Shown piece after piece: positions 61,966-64,000 of a stretch of 64,000 bases of DNA. Both the position numbers and the translations under genes were made by a program. The stretch is from Bacteroidota bacterium (GTDB taxonomy: Bacteria > Bacteroidota > Bacteroidia > Bacteroidales > UBA1715), in the NCBI GenBank assembly GCA_009786075.1, contig WQTX01000005.1, positions 11-64,010 on the forward strand. Reading direction: 5' to 3'. The notes below the pieces were generated by a model. The model was not told where the DNA came from. It worked only from the letters and a program-made list of their open reading frames with translations, and did no database searches. Numbering within the stretch: position 1 is the stretch's first letter; every line of letters starts with the position of its first letter.

Positions 61966-63165
61966 ATGAAACTCCTAATCCTAAACTGCGGAAGCTCGTC
62001 CCTAAAATTTCAATTATTGTCGATGACAAACGAAACCCTGCTTGCAAGCGGCGGCGTGGAGCGCATTGGCGACACAAAAAGTACCCTAAAATTTAAAACT
62101 GCGCAAGGAGCAAGTTTTGCCGATAGCGAAAATCCTATCAAAAACCACGAAATTGCGATTAAAAAAATTATACAGTTGTTGCTCAATCCCGATTATGCGC
62201 TGATTGCCAACAAAAAAGAAATTCGAGCCGTGGGACATCGCATAGTACACGGAGCAGAAGAATTTAGCCAATCGATTATTCTTGACGAAAACGCCCTTGC
62301 CCGCATTGAAAAATACAGTAATTTAGCGCCTTTGCACAATCCGGCAAATATTTCGGGAGTGCGAGCAGCGCAGGCGCAATTACCTCACGCTGTGCAATGC
62401 GCCACGTTCGACACGGCTTTTCATCAAACGATGCCCGAAAAAGCATTTATATATGGTATACCTTACTCTTACTACATCGATAAAAAAATTCGCCGTTACG
62501 GATTTCACGGCTCAAGCCATAGATATGTTTCAAAAAAAGCAGCAGAATTGGCGAAAATTCCATACGAAAAAAGCAAAATAATTGTGTGTCATTTGGGCAA
62601 CGGCTCTTCGATTTCGGCAGTGTGCTGTGGCAAATCGGTTGATACTTCTATGGGACTTACGCCTTTGGAAGGTTTGATTATGGGCACTCGCTGCGGCGAT
62701 GTGGATTTTGGCGCAATGCTGCACATTATGCGTGAAGAGAATATGAACATTGAACAAATTGACAAGCTTGTCAATAAAGAAAGCGGATTTTTGGGTTTGT
62801 GCGGCACGAGCGATATGCGTGATATGAAGCAAGCCGCCGCCAATGGCAACAAACAAGCGCAGTTGGCAATAGAAATTTTCCATTACAAAATAAAAAAATA
62901 CATAGGCTCTTACGCTGCCGCAATGGGCGGTGTGGATTGCATTGCATTTACCGGCGGCATTGGCGAAAAAGATACTGTTACTCGACTTGCAGTCTGTCAA
63001 AATTTGGAATTTATGGGCGTAAAATTTGACCAAGGAAAAAATAACGCAGCACAAGGCGATGCAATTATTTCTACCGAAAATTCACAAGTAAAAATATTGG
63101 TAGTGCAAACTAACGAAGAAATTGTGATTGCTCGTAATACTTATCAGTTAATATCACAGTTATAA
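61966..63165 (+). CDS. ackA: Acetate kinase
   Basis: Makes ATP and acetate from acetyl phosphate and ADP. The 399 residues contain the family signatures LILNCGSSSLKFQL near residue 3, HNPANISGVRAAQ near 125, ATFDTAFHQTMP near 146, YGFHGSSHRYVS near 178 and CHLGNGSSISAV near 207, where His and Asn line the nucleotide and acetate sites. The start is family-typical. Last gene of the pta-ackA pair. Confidence 0.97.
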   Translation: MKLLILNCGSSSLKFQLLSMTNETLLASGGVERIGDTKSTLKFKTAQGASFADSENPIKNHEIAIKKIIQLLLNPDYALIANKKEIRAVGHRIVHGAEEFSQSIILDENALARIEKYSNLAPLHNPANISGVRAAQAQLPHAVQCATFDTAFHQTMPEKAFIYGIPYSYYIDKKIRRYGFHGSSHRYVSKKAAELAKIPYEKSKIIVCHLGNGSSISAVCCGKSVDTSMGLTPLEGLIMGTRCGDVDFGAMLHIMREENMNIEQIDKLVNKESGFLGLCGTSDMRDMKQAAANGNKQAQLAIEIFHYKIKKYIGSYAAAMGGVDCIAFTGGIGEKDTVTRLAVCQNLEFMGVKFDQGKNNAAQGDAIISTENSQVKILVVQTNEEIVIARNTYQLISQL

Positions 63166-63223
63166 TAAATATTAGGCAAACAATAACAATGACCATATTG
63201 TAATTTAATACATTATAAATAAA

Positions 63224-64000
63224 ATGACAAAATCAGCAATAGAAGAAACAATGAATATTGTAATGGATACAATATTTTGTGAATCGTATGGAAAAAATAC
63301 AATTATATTTGAAAACTATCGAGAGATATACGACCTTCCTATCGTAAAATCATGTAGTGAAGTTTCTAAAAAATTATATGATTATTGTTTAAGAAAAAAT
63401 TATTTTACATTGTTACTCATATATGACAATGAAGGAAAAATTTTTTGCTATAGGAATATGTCTGATAAATTATACTGGGATTTACCCGGCGGTAGCATTA
63501 AAGACAATGAAACTATAAATCAAGCTATTAATAGGATTGCAAAAGGAATAGAATCTCAAATAATTATTGACAATGTAGAGCCTGTTGCGATAATAGAAAA
63601 TGAATTTAAATACAAAAATCAGGAAACCTATCATGTTGGTATAGGTTTTATGGCAAAGATAAGAAACAAAAAGAATATTAATATTAAAGCACTACCTGGT
63701 GATTTCATAGATGCAAATGATGAAGAAATATCTTTTTTCAGCAGAATTGCTTGTAAGAAAATATTAGAGATGTTCACAAACAGATACAAGGAAATCCAAC
63801 AGAAAACAAATGAAGATTTTCAAGATAATGAAATTCAGACAAATGAAAAACATAAAAAAAGGTATAATTTCCACAACAAATACATAAAAAAATATATACT
63901 TACAGATAAGAGAAAAAAGAAAATAGAATTCCAAAAACTTATATCTGAGAAAATAATTGGGGCAGAATCCATAATAGATATTTCATGTGGAGACGATGCA
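63224..64000 (+). CDS. NUDIX-like domain fused to a probable SAM methyltransferase (partial)
   Basis: An open frame runs from ATG 63224 to the window edge (259 codons, no stop). Residues about 62-185 resemble a NUDIX domain: FTLLLIYDNEGKIF, then WDLPGGSIKDNETINQAINR. The catalytic REUXEE of the NUDIX box is replaced by NRIAKGI, so hydrolase activity is doubtful. From about residue 244, IIGAESIIDISCGDDA matches SAM-binding motif I (DxSCGDG). The joining of a NUDIX-like sensor to a methyltransferase is the most plausible reading; the methyltransferase part is cut off. Very AT-rich composition relative to ackA suggests recent transfer. Confidence 0.65.
   Translation, partial: MTKSAIEETMNIVMDTIFCESYGKNTIIFENYREIYDLPIVKSCSEVSKKLYDYCLRKNYFTLLLIYDNEGKIFCYRNMSDKLYWDLPGGSIKDNETINQAINRIAKGIESQIIIDNVEPVAIIENEFKYKNQETYHVGIGFMAKIRNKKNINIKALPGDFIDANDEEISFFSRIACKKILEMFTNRYKEIQQKTNEDFQDNEIQTNEKHKKRYNFHNKYIKKYILTDKRKKKIEFQKLISEKIIGAESIIDISCGDDA

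Overview
The window is chromosomal DNA from an AT-rich member of the Bacteroidetes, most likely Bacteroidales. Three lines of evidence support this. Many genes are preceded by the Bacteroidetes promoter pattern TTG-N18-20-TAnnTTTG. Two secreted proteins carry C-terminal regions of the type IX secretion / gliding-motility kind, and the paralogue mix (BspA-like LRR protein, FISUMP lipoprotein, SusD-free lipoproteins, DUF5063 next to a DEDDy exonuclease) is typical of the group. No species can be named from the sequence alone.

Layout. 1-6.9 kb: a BspA-like leucine-rich-repeat surface protein, then glyA, rplY and recF, all on the minus strand. 7.0-9.0 kb: a compact type II restriction-modification cassette (D12-class adenine methylase, 65-residue protein, HARE-HTH nuclease). 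9.4-19.4 kb: phoH, a FISUMP lipoprotein, a sirtuin, a mazEF-type toxin-antitoxin pair, recR, a SET-domain protein, a BRO-N protein, a phosphofructokinase, a YhcG-type nuclease, a DUF4380 protein and tRNA-Leu(CAA). 19.6-26.7 kb: a CHU_C-type secreted protein, an antitoxin with a decayed toxin, small membrane proteins, an M16 peptidase pair (one active, one lacking the zinc motif), a barrel-like protein and a double-CDGSH protein. 27-36 kb: gyrA, a TPR protein, a sodium:solute symporter, DUF5063, a DEDDy exonuclease, holB and a barrel-like protein. 36-40.3 kb: a likely pseudokinase and an AbiE-type toxin-antitoxin operon with a third gene between antitoxin and toxin. 40.3-45.7 kb: ppdK and hppA. 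46-55.9 kb: secreted and TonB-related proteins, two AAA ATPases with nuclease-like tails, TPR, a CE2-like esterase, ychF and Fic. 56-64 kb: GH125, a phosphohexomutase, two lipoproteins, pta, ackA and a gene running off the end that joins a NUDIX-like domain to what seems to be the start of a methyltransferase.

How the genes fit together. Central metabolism (pfkA, ppdK, hppA, phosphohexomutase, pta, ackA) suggests a fermenter that makes acetate and may use pyrophosphate as an energy currency. Defence and conflict genes are scattered rather than in one island: the restriction-modification cassette, mazEF, the extended AbiE operon, Fic, YhcG, an AbiH remnant and a decayed RelE/ParE toxin.

The strongest unusual signals are four. 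(1) The AbiEi - CFI-box helical-repeat protein - AbiEii operon, with an inverted repeat at its promoter. (2) Families of short palindromic repeats, some of which have become part of coding sequence (a C-terminal region, a signal peptide, a stop codon). (3) Gene remnants: abiH, a toxin, a signal peptide and a TonB tail, several of them beside the same repeats. (4) The NUDIX-like/methyltransferase fusion at the right edge. All function calls come from motif recognition by eye; no database search was run.
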